Below, in pieces: positions 39,271 through 48,061 of a stretch of 64,000 nt of DNA. A model generated the notes under the pieces. That model had not been told where the DNA came from, ran no database searches, and worked only from the letters and a program-made list of their open reading frames with translations. The position numbers and the translations under genes are program-made. The stretch's first letter is position 1. Every line of letters starts with the position of its first letter. The DNA is from Sinorhizobium fredii (GTDB lineage Bacteria > Pseudomonadota > Alphaproteobacteria > Rhizobiales > Rhizobiaceae): NCBI RefSeq assembly GCF_002944405.1, contig NZ_CP024307.1, forward strand, positions 3,205,001 to 3,269,000. Direction: 5' to 3'.

Positions 39271-40674
39271 ATGGCTGACGGCAGTTCCGAGACGAAATCC
39301 TCCAACCAGATGTGGGGCGGACGCTTCGCCTCGGGCCCGGACGCGATCATGGAGGAGATAAATGCCTCGATCGGCTTCGACAAGAAGCTCTATGCGCAGG
39401 ACATCCGCGGCTCAATAGCGCACGCCACGATGCTCGCGCATCAGGGCATCATTTCCGCCGAGGACAAAGACAAGATCGTTCACGGCCTCGGCACGATCCT
39501 GTCAGAGATCGAAAGCGGCGCCTTCGAGTTCTCGCGCCGGCTCGAAGACATTCACATGAACATCGAAGCGCGGCTGGCGACGCTGATCGGCCCCGCCGCC
39601 GGACGCCTGCATACGGCACGCTCGCGCAACGACCAGGTGGCGCTCGATTTCCGCCTCTGGGTGAAGGAAGAACTGCAGAAGACCGAAAGGGCCCTGACAG
39701 CGCTGATCGGCGCCTTTCTCGACCGGGCGGAAGAGCATGCCGACACGGTGATGCCGGGCTTCACCCATCTGCAGACGGCCCAGCCGGTGACCTTCGGCCA
39801 CCATTGCATGGCCTATGTCGAGATGTTCGGCCGCGACCGCTCGCGCGTCCGCCACGCGATCGAGCATATGGACGAAAGCCCGATCGGCGCCGCCGCCCTT
39901 GCCGGCACCGGCTTCCCGATCGACCGGCACATGACGGCGAAGGCACTCGGCTTCCGCGAGCCGACCCGCAACTCGATCGATACCGTCTCCGATCGCGACT
40001 TCGCACTGGAATTCCTGTCTATCGCCGCAATCGCCGCCACGCACCTGTCGCGTCTTGCCGAAGAGATCGTCATCTGGTCGACGCCGCAATTCGGCTTCAT
40101 CCGCCTGTCGGATGCCTTCTCGACCGGTTCTTCGATCATGCCGCAGAAGAAGAACCCGGATGCCGCCGAGCTCGTGCGCGCCAAGACCGGCCGCATCAAC
40201 GGCTCGCTGATTGCGCTTCTGACGGTGATGAAAGGGCTGCCGCTCGCCTATTCCAAGGACATGCAGGAGGACAAGGAACAGGTCTTCGACGCGGCCGAAA
40301 GCCTCGAACTGGCGATCGCGGCGATGACCGGCATGGTCCGCGACATGAAGATCCGCGCCGACCGGATGAAGGCCGCCGCCGGTTCCGGCTATTCGACCGC
40401 CACCGACCTTGCCGACTGGCTGGTCCGCGCGGCGGGCCTTCCGTTCCGCGATGCGCATCACGTGACCGGAAAAGCCGTCGCACTTGCCGAAGAGAAGGGC
40501 TGCGATCTCGCTGACCTCCCGCTTGCCGAACTCACGGCGATCAACCCCGCCATTACCGACAAGGTCTTCGACGTGCTGACCGTCGAAGCGTCCGTCGCGA
40601 GCCGCACCAGCTTCGGCGGCACCGCACCGGCCGAGGTGCGCAAGCAGATTGCCTGGTGGCGGGCGCGCAATTAG
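39271..40674 (+). CDS. argH: Argininosuccinate lyase
   Basis: A 467-residue lyase of the fumarase/aspartase superfamily: signature [12 protein letters not shown] near residue 286 (Ser287/288), and the general-base region THLQTAQP (His166). It cleaves argininosuccinate to arginine and fumarate, the last step of arginine synthesis. The start [10 protein letters not shown] at 39271 is within a longer frame. It is followed by lptM-lysA after a 198-base region that contains a repeat element, so argH may or may not share that transcript. ArgJ of the same pathway is 20 kb away. Confidence 0.98.
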   Translation: MADGSSETKSSNQMWGGRFASGPDAIMEEINASIGFDKKLYAQDIRGSIAHATMLAHQGIISAEDKDKIVHGLGTILSEIESGAFEFSRRLEDIHMNIEARLATLIGPAAGRLHTARSRNDQVALDFRLWVKEELQKTERALTALIGAFLDRAEEHADTVMPGFTHLQTAQPVTFGHHCMAYVEMFGRDRSRVRHAIEHMDESPIGAAALAGTGFPIDRHMTAKALGFREPTRNSIDTVSDRDFALEFLSIAAIAATHLSRLAEEIVIWSTPQFGFIRLSDAFSTGSSIMPQKKNPDAAELVRAKTGRINGSLIALLTVMKGLPLAYSKDMQEDKEQVFDAAESLELAIAAMTGMVRDMKIRADRMKAAAGSGYSTATDLADWLVRAAGLPFRDAHHVTGKAVALAEEKGCDLADLPLAELTAINPAITDKVFDVLTVEASVASRTSFGGTAPAEVRKQIAWWRARN

Positions 40675-40706
40675 TGGATTCGCTGCCGCCGGCGCGCCCC
40701 TAATCC

Positions 40707-40759
40707 CGCTGCCGCGACCTTCTCCCCGCACGCGGGGAGAAGGCTAGGGTGAGGCAGCG
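40707..40759. repeat. REP-like palindromic repeat between argH and lptM
   Basis: The core is a perfect 12-bp inverted repeat CCTTCTCCCCGC (40718-40729) and GCGGGGAGAAGG (40732-40743) around AC. Outer arms CGCTGCC (40707-40713) and GGCAGCG (40753-40759) also pair. Similar elements occur widely between genes in Rhizobiaceae, from memory. It could end argH transcription although no T run follows. Confidence 0.7.
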
Positions 40760-40872
40760 ATATGCATTGAAACGTAGACATCTGCGCACACAAACAGGGT
40801 GCACAAGTCGCTGAAAAACCGATAAGAGACCGCTCTATCTAAGATCAATCGGCTTCAGCTTCGGCGAGGGAC

Positions 40873-41073
40873 ATGACGATGACATCTACCAAGGCGGCCC
40901 GGCTTGCGCTCCTGTTGGCAATTCCGGGGCTGGTTCTGACCGGCTGCGGGCGCAAGGGCGATCTCGATCGGCCGGGCGCCACCACGGCGATCAACACGAA
41001 GGCGCCCGCCGGCACCGCCGAACCGAAGGAGACGGTCGAGGACCGCCCCTTCCTGCTTGATCCCCTCCTCTAA
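40873..41073 (+). CDS. lptM: Small lipoprotein, LptM-like
   Basis: A 66-residue lipoprotein: signal peptide with lipobox LTGC (Cys24), then CGRKGDLDRPG, which matches the LptM/YifL pattern upstream of lysA-type loci. LptM helps the LptDE translocon mature by assisting correct LptD disulfides in gammaproteobacteria; in alphaproteobacteria it is less studied. The gene is immediately before lysA with 15 bases between them, an old conserved pairing. The ATG at 40873 lies after GAGGG. Confidence 0.85.
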   Translation: MTMTSTKAARLALLLAIPGLVLTGCGRKGDLDRPGATTAINTKAPAGTAEPKETVEDRPFLLDPLL

Positions 41074-41088
41074 GCGAGCGACACCCCC

Positions 41089-42357
41089 GTGAACCATTTC
41101 GACTATCGCGACGGAATTCTTTACGCCGAAGACGTCCCAGTAACGGATATCGCCCGCGCCGTCGGCACGCCCTTTTATTGCTATTCCACCGCGACGCTCG
41201 AGCGACACTACCGGGTGTTCGCAAGGGCCTTCGCCGACGTCGATGCGATGGTCTGCTATGCGGTGAAGGCCAATTCCAACCAGGCCGTACTGAAGACGCT
41301 CGGCCGCCTCGGCGCCGGCGTCGACGTGGTCTCCGAGGGCGAGCTCCGCCGGGCGCTCGCCGCCGGCATTCCTGCAGAGCGGATCATGTTTTCCGGCGTC
41401 GGCAAGACGCCGCGCGAAATGGACCTCGGGCTCGAGGCCGGCATCTATTGCTTCAACGTCGAATCCGAGCCGGAGCTGGAGATCCTCAACCAGCGGGCCG
41501 TCCGCGCCGGCAAAAAGGCGCATGTCTCCTTCCGCATCAATCCGGACGTCGACGCGGGCACGCACGCCAAGATCTCGACCGGCAAGAAGGAAAACAAGTT
41601 CGGCATTTCCTGGGAGCGGGCGCGCGCCGTCTATGCCCATGCCGCGACGCTCCCCGGCATCAAGGTGACCGGCATCGACATGCATATCGGCAGCCAGATC
41701 ACCGAGCTGCAGCCCTTCGACGATGCCTTCAAGCTGCTGCGCGAACTGGTCGATACGCTGCGCTCGGATGGCCACGCCATCAACCATGTGGATATCGGCG
41801 GCGGCCTCGGTATCCCCTACCGGGAAGACAACAATCCGCCGCCGCTCCCCGATGCCTATGCGGACATCGTCAAGAACCAGCTGAAGGGCCTCGACTGCAA
41901 GATCGTCACCGAGCCGGGCCGGCTGATTGTCGGCAATGCCGGCATTCTCGTCACGGAAGTCATTTATGTGAAGGATGGCGGCGAAAAGACCTTCGTAATC
42001 GTCGATGGCGCGATGAACGACCTGATCCGCCCGACGCTATACGAAGCCTATCACGAGATCAGGCCGGTGAAGATTTCTGCGGCCAATGCGCCGCGCATCA
42101 AGGCCGACGTCGTCGGCCCGGTCTGCGAGACGGGCGATTATCTGGCGCTCGACCGGGAGATGGCGATGCCGAAGCCGGGCGATCTCTTCGCCATCGGTTC
42201 AGCGGGCGCCTACGGAGCGGTCCAGGCCAGCACCTATAACAGCCGCCTTCTGGTCCCCGAGGTACTCGTCAAGGCCGATCGATTCCACGTGATCCGCCCG
42301 CGCGAGGACTACGACGATTTGATCGGCCTCGACTCGGTGCCGGATTGGCTTGACTGA
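41089..42357 (+). CDS. lysA: Diaminopimelate decarboxylase
   Basis: A 422-residue PLP enzyme that makes lysine from meso-diaminopimelate. The PLP lysine is Lys60 in CYAVKANSN, the phosphate-binding glycine loop is DIGGGLGIPY, and the second-subunit catalytic cysteine is in VCETGDYLA. GTG at 41089 is the start. It follows lptM closely and is followed by the TIGR02302 gene after 144 bases. LysC, the first enzyme of this pathway, is 31 kb to the left in this window. Confidence 0.97.
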   Translation: MNHFDYRDGILYAEDVPVTDIARAVGTPFYCYSTATLERHYRVFARAFADVDAMVCYAVKANSNQAVLKTLGRLGAGVDVVSEGELRRALAAGIPAERIMFSGVGKTPREMDLGLEAGIYCFNVESEPELEILNQRAVRAGKKAHVSFRINPDVDAGTHAKISTGKKENKFGISWERARAVYAHAATLPGIKVTGIDMHIGSQITELQPFDDAFKLLRELVDTLRSDGHAINHVDIGGGLGIPYREDNNPPPLPDAYADIVKNQLKGLDCKIVTEPGRLIVGNAGILVTEVIYVKDGGEKTFVIVDGAMNDLIRPTLYEAYHEIRPVKISAANAPRIKADVVGPVCETGDYLALDREMAMPKPGDLFAIGSAGAYGAVQASTYNSRLLVPEVLVKADRFHVIRPREDYDDLIGLDSVPDWLD

Positions 42358-42501
42358 TCCCCGGCGTAGATCTTTCGACGGGCCGCGCCTCGGCGCGATC
42401 ACGGTTTGTTTTTCTTGTCGCCCTCGCCTTCGCCACAAAGGATGTTATCCTGACCTTTGACCGCCGCGGCGGTCAAAGGGATCGAAAGGGAACTTGGGCG
42501 G

Positions 42502-45111
42502 ATGACGCAATTCCGGCAGGATGAAACGCCACAACCGAAGTCACTCGGCAGAATGCTGGCGACGAAGCGGTTCCTGGCACGCCTGATCCTGCTTTCCGAG
42601 CAGCTCCTGCCCCGTGCGCTCGCCCCGGCCTCGCTCGTTCTCCTCTTCCTCTCAGCTGGCTGGCTCGGCCTTTTTCGTGTCGCGCCGTTCTGGCTGCACG
42701 TCGTGGTACTGCTCGCCTTCGCCGCCGGGCTTTTCCTGACGCTGCTGCCGCTCACTCGCGTTCGCTGGCCGGAGATCGCCGAAGCCGACCGGATGCTCGA
42801 AGACCGCAATCGGCTGCCGCATCAGGCGATCCGCGTGCAGGATGACGCGCCGGCGACGGAGGGAGCCGTTGGTGCGGCACTCTGGCACGAGCACCAGGCA
42901 CGCATGGCGCGTCTCGTCCACGGCCTCGATACGGGCCTGCCACGTCCCGACGTTGCGAGACACGATCCCCTAGCACTCAGAGCCGTGCCGATCCTCATCG
43001 CCTGCGTCGCCTTCGCCTATTCCTATTCGAACCGCGCCGGCCTGGCGTCGGATGCGTTTCGGCTGCCCGAACGGCAGGTCGCTGCTCCCGACATCCGCAT
43101 CGACGCATGGGTGACGCCGCCGGCCTATACCGGCCGCGCACCGATTTTCCTGACCGGCCGGGAGGATACGGCAGCCGCCGACAGGCAGGCTGCGATCACC
43201 ATTCCGCAGTTCAGCGACGTCACGGTCCGGGTAACCGGCGCCGGCCAGGAGACGCAGGTCAGCTATGCCGACACGGGCAGCCCTCAGCCGACGATCATCC
43301 CGGCCGTGGCCGGCAAGCCGTCGCCGCAGCAGCCGGCGGAAGCGGCCGGCACGCCGGCGAACGGCGCCCGCAGCCATCTCTTCAAGATCACCCGCGACGG
43401 GACGCTTTCCGTTGCCGGACAGCGCTGGAATTTCAAGATCATTCCCGACAGCGTCCCCGGCATCGCCTTCGATGGTGCTCCCCGTCCGACGGCGAACGCT
43501 TCGCTGGAGATAAGCTTCCTCGCCCATGACGACTACGGCATCGCCCAGGCCTGGGCAGAGATCAAGCCTCTGGACGAACCAGCTGCCGGCGCCAGGCCGC
43601 TCTATCCACCACCGGAATACCGCCTCGACCTGCCCCGCCGCAACCCGCGCGATGCCAAGGGAACGACCAGCCGGAACTTGAGCGAACATCCGCTTTCCGG
43701 CAAGCGCGTCGAGATCACTCTCGTCGCCCGCGACGCCGCCGGCCAGGAAGGGCGAAGCGTGCCGGAGGAAATGGTGTTGCCGGCGCGGCGCTTCTTCGAG
43801 CCGCTGGCCGCAGCGGTCGCCGAACAGCGGCAGGTCTTCGCGCTCGACGCCAACCAGCTCCCCCATGCCATCGATCTCAATGATGCGCTGACGCTCTATC
43901 CCGAGGAGACGCTCCCGAACCTCACCCATTTCCTGCTGATCCAGTCGGCCCGGACGCGGATGGAGCTCGCCCGCAACGACGATATGCTGCGCGACGCGGC
44001 CGAGCATCTCTGGGAAATAGCCCTCGGCATCGAGGATGGCGACCTGTCGCTCGCCGAGCGCCGGCTGCGCGATGCCCAGCAGGCGCTCTCCGATGCGCTC
44101 GAACGCAACGCCTCGGATGAGGAGATCGCCAGGCTGATGCAGGAGTTGCGTCAGGCGATGCAGGAATATATGCGCGCGCTCGCCGAGCAGGCGGCCAAAA
44201 ATCCGGCGATCGCCGCCAATCCGGACATGAACAATGTGCTGCGCCAGCAGGATCTGGAAAAGATGATGGACCAGATCGAGAACCTGGCGCGCTCCGGAGC
44301 GCGCGATCAGGCGCGCCAGCTTCTGTCCGAACTACAGCGGATGATGAACAATCTGCAGGCCGGCCGAATGCAACAGGGCGGCGAGCAGAACAGCGCCATG
44401 CGCCAGCAGATGGACAAGCTCGGCCAGCTGATGCAGCAGCAGCAGCAGCTGATGGACGAAACATTCAAGCTGGACCAGGCGCTGCGTGACCGGATGCAGC
44501 GCGGCGATCCGCTGCAGGGCGAGGACAACGAGCTGTTCGGCCAGGACATGCCCCAGGATCCCGGACAGCAGGGCGACCCGAACGGACAGCCGAACCCGCT
44601 CGACGAGATGACCGCCGAGCAGCTGAAGGAAGCCTTGAGGCAGCTCAGAGAGCAGCAGGAGGCGCTCGGCAAGCAGCTGGGCGATCTGCAAAAGGGCCTG
44701 GAGGAACTCGGCATAAAGCCCGGCAAGGGCTTCGGCCAGGCCGGGCGCGAAATGAAGGACGCCGCGGGCGCCCTCGGCCAGGGCCAGGGCGAACGGGCGG
44801 TTGGCAGCCAGGGCCGGGCGCTGCAGGCGCTGCGCGAAGGCGCCCAGGACATGATGAACCAGATGCAGGCCCAGGGTCAGGGGCCCGGCCCCGGGCAAGG
44901 TGTGCCGCAATACGGCCAGAACGGGCGCGATCCGCTCGGCCGCCGCCAGCAGAACGCCGGACCGGATTTCGGCGACCAGGTGAAGGTGCCGGACGAGATC
45001 GACACGCAGCGCGCCCGCCAGATCCTGGACGCGATCCGGCGCAAGCTCGGCGACAACCTGTCGCCCGAAGTCGAGCGGCTATATCTGGAGCGCTTGCTCG
45101 ATATGCGCTGA
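42502..45111 (+). CDS. TIGR02302/DUF4175 family membrane protein, Gln-rich
   Basis: An 869-residue protein with three N-terminal transmembrane helices (about 45-85 and 155-172), a long periplasmic or cytosolic middle, and a C-terminal half rich in Gln/Met/Asp that is strongly predicted to form coiled coils (repeats such as QQQQQLMDE and QLREQQEAL). This matches the alphaproteobacterial TIGR02302 family, which has no established role. The ATG at 42502 is preferred to the longer frame. It follows lysA on the same strand after 144 bases and converges with a CpdR-type receiver gene. Confidence 0.88.
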   Translation: MTQFRQDETPQPKSLGRMLATKRFLARLILLSEQLLPRALAPASLVLLFLSAGWLGLFRVAPFWLHVVVLLAFAAGLFLTLLPLTRVRWPEIAEADRMLEDRNRLPHQAIRVQDDAPATEGAVGAALWHEHQARMARLVHGLDTGLPRPDVARHDPLALRAVPILIACVAFAYSYSNRAGLASDAFRLPERQVAAPDIRIDAWVTPPAYTGRAPIFLTGREDTAAADRQAAITIPQFSDVTVRVTGAGQETQVSYADTGSPQPTIIPAVAGKPSPQQPAEAAGTPANGARSHLFKITRDGTLSVAGQRWNFKIIPDSVPGIAFDGAPRPTANASLEISFLAHDDYGIAQAWAEIKPLDEPAAGARPLYPPPEYRLDLPRRNPRDAKGTTSRNLSEHPLSGKRVEITLVARDAAGQEGRSVPEEMVLPARRFFEPLAAAVAEQRQVFALDANQLPHAIDLNDALTLYPEETLPNLTHFLLIQSARTRMELARNDDMLRDAAEHLWEIALGIEDGDLSLAERRLRDAQQALSDALERNASDEEIARLMQELRQAMQEYMRALAEQAAKNPAIAANPDMNNVLRQQDLEKMMDQIENLARSGARDQARQLLSELQRMMNNLQAGRMQQGGEQNSAMRQQMDKLGQLMQQQQQLMDETFKLDQALRDRMQRGDPLQGEDNELFGQDMPQDPGQQGDPNGQPNPLDEMTAEQLKEALRQLREQQEALGKQLGDLQKGLEELGIKPGKGFGQAGREMKDAAGALGQGQGERAVGSQGRALQALREGAQDMMNQMQAQGQGPGPGQGVPQYGQNGRDPLGRRQQNAGPDFGDQVKVPDEIDTQRARQILDAIRRKLGDNLSPEVERLYLERLLDMR

Positions 45112-45135
45112 GGCCCCGCCCGAGCAGGGCCTCAG
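45108..45135. terminator. Hairpin between the TIGR02302 gene and the receiver gene
   Basis: CTGAGGCCC (45108-45116) pairs with GGGCCTCAG (45127-45135), overlapping the TIGR02302 stop. No T run follows on either strand, so it may slow or end transcription from both sides only with help from Rho. It lies between convergent genes. Confidence 0.5.
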
Positions 45136-45142
45136 GAAACCC

Positions 45143-45502
45143 TCAGGCCGCCAGGGCGTGCGCAACCGCCTTGCGGATGTCAGGCAAGGAAAATGGCTTG
45201 GAAATCACATCCACCACCTTGCCAGTGAGATCGTCGGTGCGCTCGCGCTGCTCGGCATAGCCGGTCATCAGCAAGATCTTGAGCTTGGGAAAGGCCGCCG
45301 ATGCCTGATGCACGAGCTCGATGCCGTCCATGACCGGCATTCGGATATCGGAAAGCAGCAGGTCGAAGCGCTGGTCCTTGAGGCAGGCGAGCCCGTCGGC
45401 ACCATCCCCGGCCTCAACCGTTTCGTGTCCATCGAGTTGCAGCGCCCGCGCCACGAACGAGCGCAAGGCATCCTCATCCTCGGTAATCAGGATTTTCGCC
45501 AT
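45143..45502 (-). CDS. Single-domain response regulator, CpdR-like
   Basis: A 119-residue stand-alone receiver: acidic pair in ITEDEDA, phospho-acceptor Asp52 in LLSDIRMPVMDG, the MTGYA switch Thr region and the SKPF lysine. There is no output domain. In alphaproteobacteria CpdR-type receivers, phosphorylated by CckA through ChpT, steer ClpXP to cell-cycle substrates. The sequence looks like that family but I cannot separate CpdR1 from CpdR2 types. It is convergent with the TIGR02302 gene. The ATG at 45502 has GGAGG upstream. Confidence 0.8.
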   Translation of the reverse strand: MAKILITEDEDALRSFVARALQLDGHETVEAGDGADGLACLKDQRFDLLLSDIRMPVMDGIELVHQASAAFPKLKILLMTGYAEQRERTDDLTGKVVDVISKPFSLPDIRKAVAHALAA

Positions 45503-45773
45503 CATGGCCTCCCGTATTCGCTCTCACGGAGCGCCGGCGTCGTTCGCAAGGAAGACGCTCTACGTCGTTGAACATCCGTATCCACGCCGCCTGCGGCCGT
45601 GACACCGTTCCAACCAAACAGGTTTTTGTTTGCTTTCGGTAAACGCGATCTCATCGATTTTCAGCATCTCGCGCTTCCAGGTAGAGAAAGGGCGAATACT
45701 CGCCCATCAGGCGCAAGCAATCATTGCCCTCCCCGCAAAGAGTGAAACCGGGGTATCGGAGGCCGGAGAGACG

Positions 45774-46319
45774 CTATTCCGCGTCGCCGGTGACGACGCC
45801 GACGAAGGGCAGTTCGCGGAAGGCATAGGCGACGTCCATGCCGTAGCCCACCACGAAGTGATCGGGGCATTCGAAGCCGACATAATCGGCCTCCAAGTCG
45901 ACGCGGCGCTTCATGCGCTTGTCGAGCAGTACGGCGATCGTCACATGGCGGGCGCCGCGTTCGTAGAGCAGGTCCTTGGCAAAGCGCAACGTCCGCCCGG
46001 ATTCGAGAATATCGTCGATCAAGAGAACGTCGCGATCGTGCACGTCGCTGTCGATATCCTTGGTGATCCTCACACCCTTGGATTCGGTCCCCGTGCCGTA
46101 GCTTGACAGCGTGATGAACTCGACCTCCGGCGCAAGCCCCGCCCCGTGCATGGCACGGATGAGATCGGCCGCAAAGATGAAGGAGCCCTTGAGGATCGAG
46201 ATGACGAGGAGGTCCTTGTGCGGCCCGCGCATGATCTCTTCCGCCATGTCTCGATTGCGACTGGCAATCGCCTCGGGGCTATAGAGGATCTCGATATTCT
46301 TGCCGCGAACGACGGGCAT
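45774..46319 (-). CDS. hpt: Hypoxanthine phosphoribosyltransferase
   Basis: A 181-residue purine phosphoribosyltransferase with the PRPP-binding motif VLLIDDILESGRT and the substrate loop SSYGTGTESKG. It salvages hypoxanthine and guanine to IMP and GMP. GGAG precedes the ATG at 46319. It lies downstream of a hypothetical gene (46382-47035) on the same strand; 62 bases separate them. Upstream of the receiver gene there is a 271-base non-coding gap. Confidence 0.96.
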   Translation of the reverse strand: MPVVRGKNIEILYSPEAIASRNRDMAEEIMRGPHKDLLVISILKGSFIFAADLIRAMHGAGLAPEVEFITLSSYGTGTESKGVRITKDIDSDVHDRDVLLIDDILESGRTLRFAKDLLYERGARHVTIAVLLDKRMKRRVDLEADYVGFECPDHFVVGYGMDVAYAFRELPFVGVVTGDAE

Positions 46320-46381
46320 GGTGGGTCTCCGTTTCTGAAGGAAGAACGCCTGCCCTCCCTTTCCAGCGCCGATTAGCACAA

Positions 46382-47035
46382 TCAGCGAGGCGAAACACTG
46401 TTTTCCGCAAAGGAAACGGCGACTTCAGGCATTTTTCCGCCCGCATAGGGAAGCCGGGTGACGAAGCGGCGGCTTTCACCCGGCGCGATGGCCGCGCCTT
46501 CGTGCATCAGCCGCGTCGCCGTCACCGGCCGTCCGTTGCTCATCACTTCGACGACCACAGGCGGCAGACGCTGTTCGAGATCGGAGCGGTTGTCGATGGC
46601 CCCATAGACGGAAAGCACGCGCATGCCGCCGGTATAATCGAGTGAGGTCGTGACCGCCTCGATGGCCAGCGGACGGGCATCCGCCTCGTCGTGCCCCCCG
46701 AGCCCTGCCACCAATAGGAAGGCCGTGAGGCCAAGGCCGGCGGCGAGGGCGGCGAAACGCCGCGCCGGCATCGCACGCAGTTTCACCTCCGCAGTCGCGA
46801 GGAGCCGCGCCGCTGCCACGCTTCGAATGGTCGTCGTCGGAGGCGGAACGGGGCGCGCTGCCGATCGCCGATTGTCGTTGAAGACCGGATAAGGGCCGCG
46901 CCGCGGACCAGGAGCGACGGTCTCGAATTCGACGTCGACATAGTCGCGTTTCCTGGCCGGGGGATTGTCCGCGCGCGGCACGCGCTCCGGCGGAAGGAGG
47001 TCGATACCGGCGGTCTTCGTGCGAAATGCCTGCAT
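46382..47035 (-). CDS. Single-span membrane protein with DUF3426-like C-terminus
   Basis: A 217-residue protein: a disordered, Pro/Arg-rich N-terminus (1-85), one transmembrane helix (about 93-110, AALAAGLGLTAFLLVAGLGG), and a C-terminal extracytoplasmic domain with VLSVYGAIDNRSDLEQRLPP and VTATRLMHEGAAIAPGESRRF. The last part matches the pattern of DUF3426-type domains, which in alphaproteobacteria often sit beside ftsE; the usual N-terminal zinc ribbon is missing here. It is divergent from ftsE with 366 bases between the starts. Function unknown. Confidence 0.75.
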   Translation of the reverse strand: MQAFRTKTAGIDLLPPERVPRADNPPARKRDYVDVEFETVAPGPRRGPYPVFNDNRRSAARPVPPPTTTIRSVAAARLLATAEVKLRAMPARRFAALAAGLGLTAFLLVAGLGGHDEADARPLAIEAVTTSLDYTGGMRVLSVYGAIDNRSDLEQRLPPVVVEVMSNGRPVTATRLMHEGAAIAPGESRRFVTRLPYAGGKMPEVAVSFAENSVSPR

Positions 47036-47146
47036 GGGGCTCTCCCATCGGAGTGCCGCGCCCTTCTACGCCGGGCGCGCCAAGCTCGCGGCAAGACCCT
47101 GCAAAAACAAGGCATTGCATCAAATCCTCACGGAACGTAAATCGGA

Positions 47147-47154
47147 ATGGTTAA
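47147..47154 (-). promoter_or_regulatory. CtrA-type box (TTAACCAT), minus strand
   Basis: The + strand reads ATGGTTAA, the reverse complement of TTAACCAT, the 8-base CtrA half-site of alphaproteobacteria. It is 112 bases upstream of the DUF3426-like gene start and lies opposite a matching box at 47209-47216. Confidence 0.55.
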
Positions 47155-47203
47155 TGTTTCGGAAAGAGCCGCGAAAGCGGCGTGTTTTCCTGGGACATTA
47201 ACC
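47149..47203. other. Nested inverted repeats between the CtrA boxes
   Basis: Outer arms GGTTAATGT (47149-47157) and ACATTAACC (47195-47203), middle arms GGAAA (47161-47165) and TTTCC (47186-47190), and inner stem GCCGC (47168-47172) with GCGGC (47177-47181) closed by the loop GAAA. The element is symmetric on both strands, so it could be a DNA cruciform site or an RNA hairpin in either divergent leader. Confidence 0.6.
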
Positions 47204-47216
47204 GTCGCTTAACCAT
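47198..47216 (+). promoter_or_regulatory. CtrA binding motif upstream of ftsE
   Basis: TTAA (47198-47201), seven bases, TTAA (47209-47212) followed by CCAT. This is the full TTAA-N7-TTAA CtrA consensus, and its second half is also TTAACCAT. It lies 186 bases upstream of the ftsE start. Confidence 0.65.
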
Positions 47217-47401
47217 GGTTCCGCACTCGGTTTTGCCTTGGCAGGCGCGCTGTCCTACTGCATGGTCCTTCAATCGGCACCGCAGTTCAAAGCGATGCAG
47301 CGCGCTTCGTGTGCGCCCGGCGGGGCGCAAGGACGCCTGGATGTGCGAACGGCCGGTTGCGGCGGTTGTCGAGGATTGTGACGAGAGATTGGACTGTCCC
47401 T

Positions 47402-48061
47402 TTGATTCATTTCGAGAATGTCGGATTGCGCTATGGCATGGGGCCGGAAATTCTCCGGGACCTGACGTTCGACATTCCGCGTCGGTCCTTTCAATTCCTG
47501 ACCGGCCCATCAGGAGCCGGCAAGACGACGCTGCTGCGGCTGCTGTTCCTGTCGCTGAAGCCGACGCGCGGGCTCATTCGCATGTTCGACCGCAACATAT
47601 CCTCCATTCCGCGCGAGGAATTTCCGATGCTGCGGCGACGCATCGGCATCGTCTTCCAGGACTTCCGCCTTCTCGACCACCTGACGACCTATGAGAACGT
47701 CGCCCTGCCGCTGAGGGTCCGCGGCAAGGAGGAGACGAGCTATCGCTCGGACGTGCTCGAGCTTCTCAAATGGGTCGGTCTTGGCGAGCGCATCAATGTG
47801 CTGCCGCCGGTGCTTTCCGGCGGCGAAAAGCAGCGCGCCGCGATCGCCCGGGCGCTGATCGACCGCCCGGAAATCCTGCTCGCCGACGAACCGACCGGCA
47901 ATGTCGATCCGCCGATGGCAAGGCGGCTGTTGAACCTTTTCCTCGAACTGAACAGGCTCGGCACCGCCGTGGTGATCGCCACGCACGACCTGTCGCTGAT
48001 GGACCAGGTCGAGGCCCGGCGCATGATCCTTTCACAGGGGCGGCTCGATATCTATGAATGA
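47402..48061 (+). CDS. ftsE: Cell division ATP-binding protein FtsE
   Basis: A 219-residue ABC ATPase: Walker A GPSGAGKTT (Lys41), signature LSGGEKQR, Walker B LLADEPTGNVD. With FtsX it forms the inner-membrane complex that couples Z-ring assembly to activation of septal peptidoglycan hydrolases. The start is not decided by the sequence: TTG at 47402 (MIHFENVGL) gives the normal family length, while GTG at 47378 would add eight residues and sits next to a GAGGA. It overlaps ftsX by 8 bases. CtrA-type boxes lie upstream. Confidence 0.95.
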   Translation: MIHFENVGLRYGMGPEILRDLTFDIPRRSFQFLTGPSGAGKTTLLRLLFLSLKPTRGLIRMFDRNISSIPREEFPMLRRRIGIVFQDFRLLDHLTTYENVALPLRVRGKEETSYRSDVLELLKWVGLGERINVLPPVLSGGEKQRAAIARALIDRPEILLADEPTGNVDPPMARRLLNLFLELNRLGTAVVIATHDLSLMDQVEARRMILSQGRLDIYE

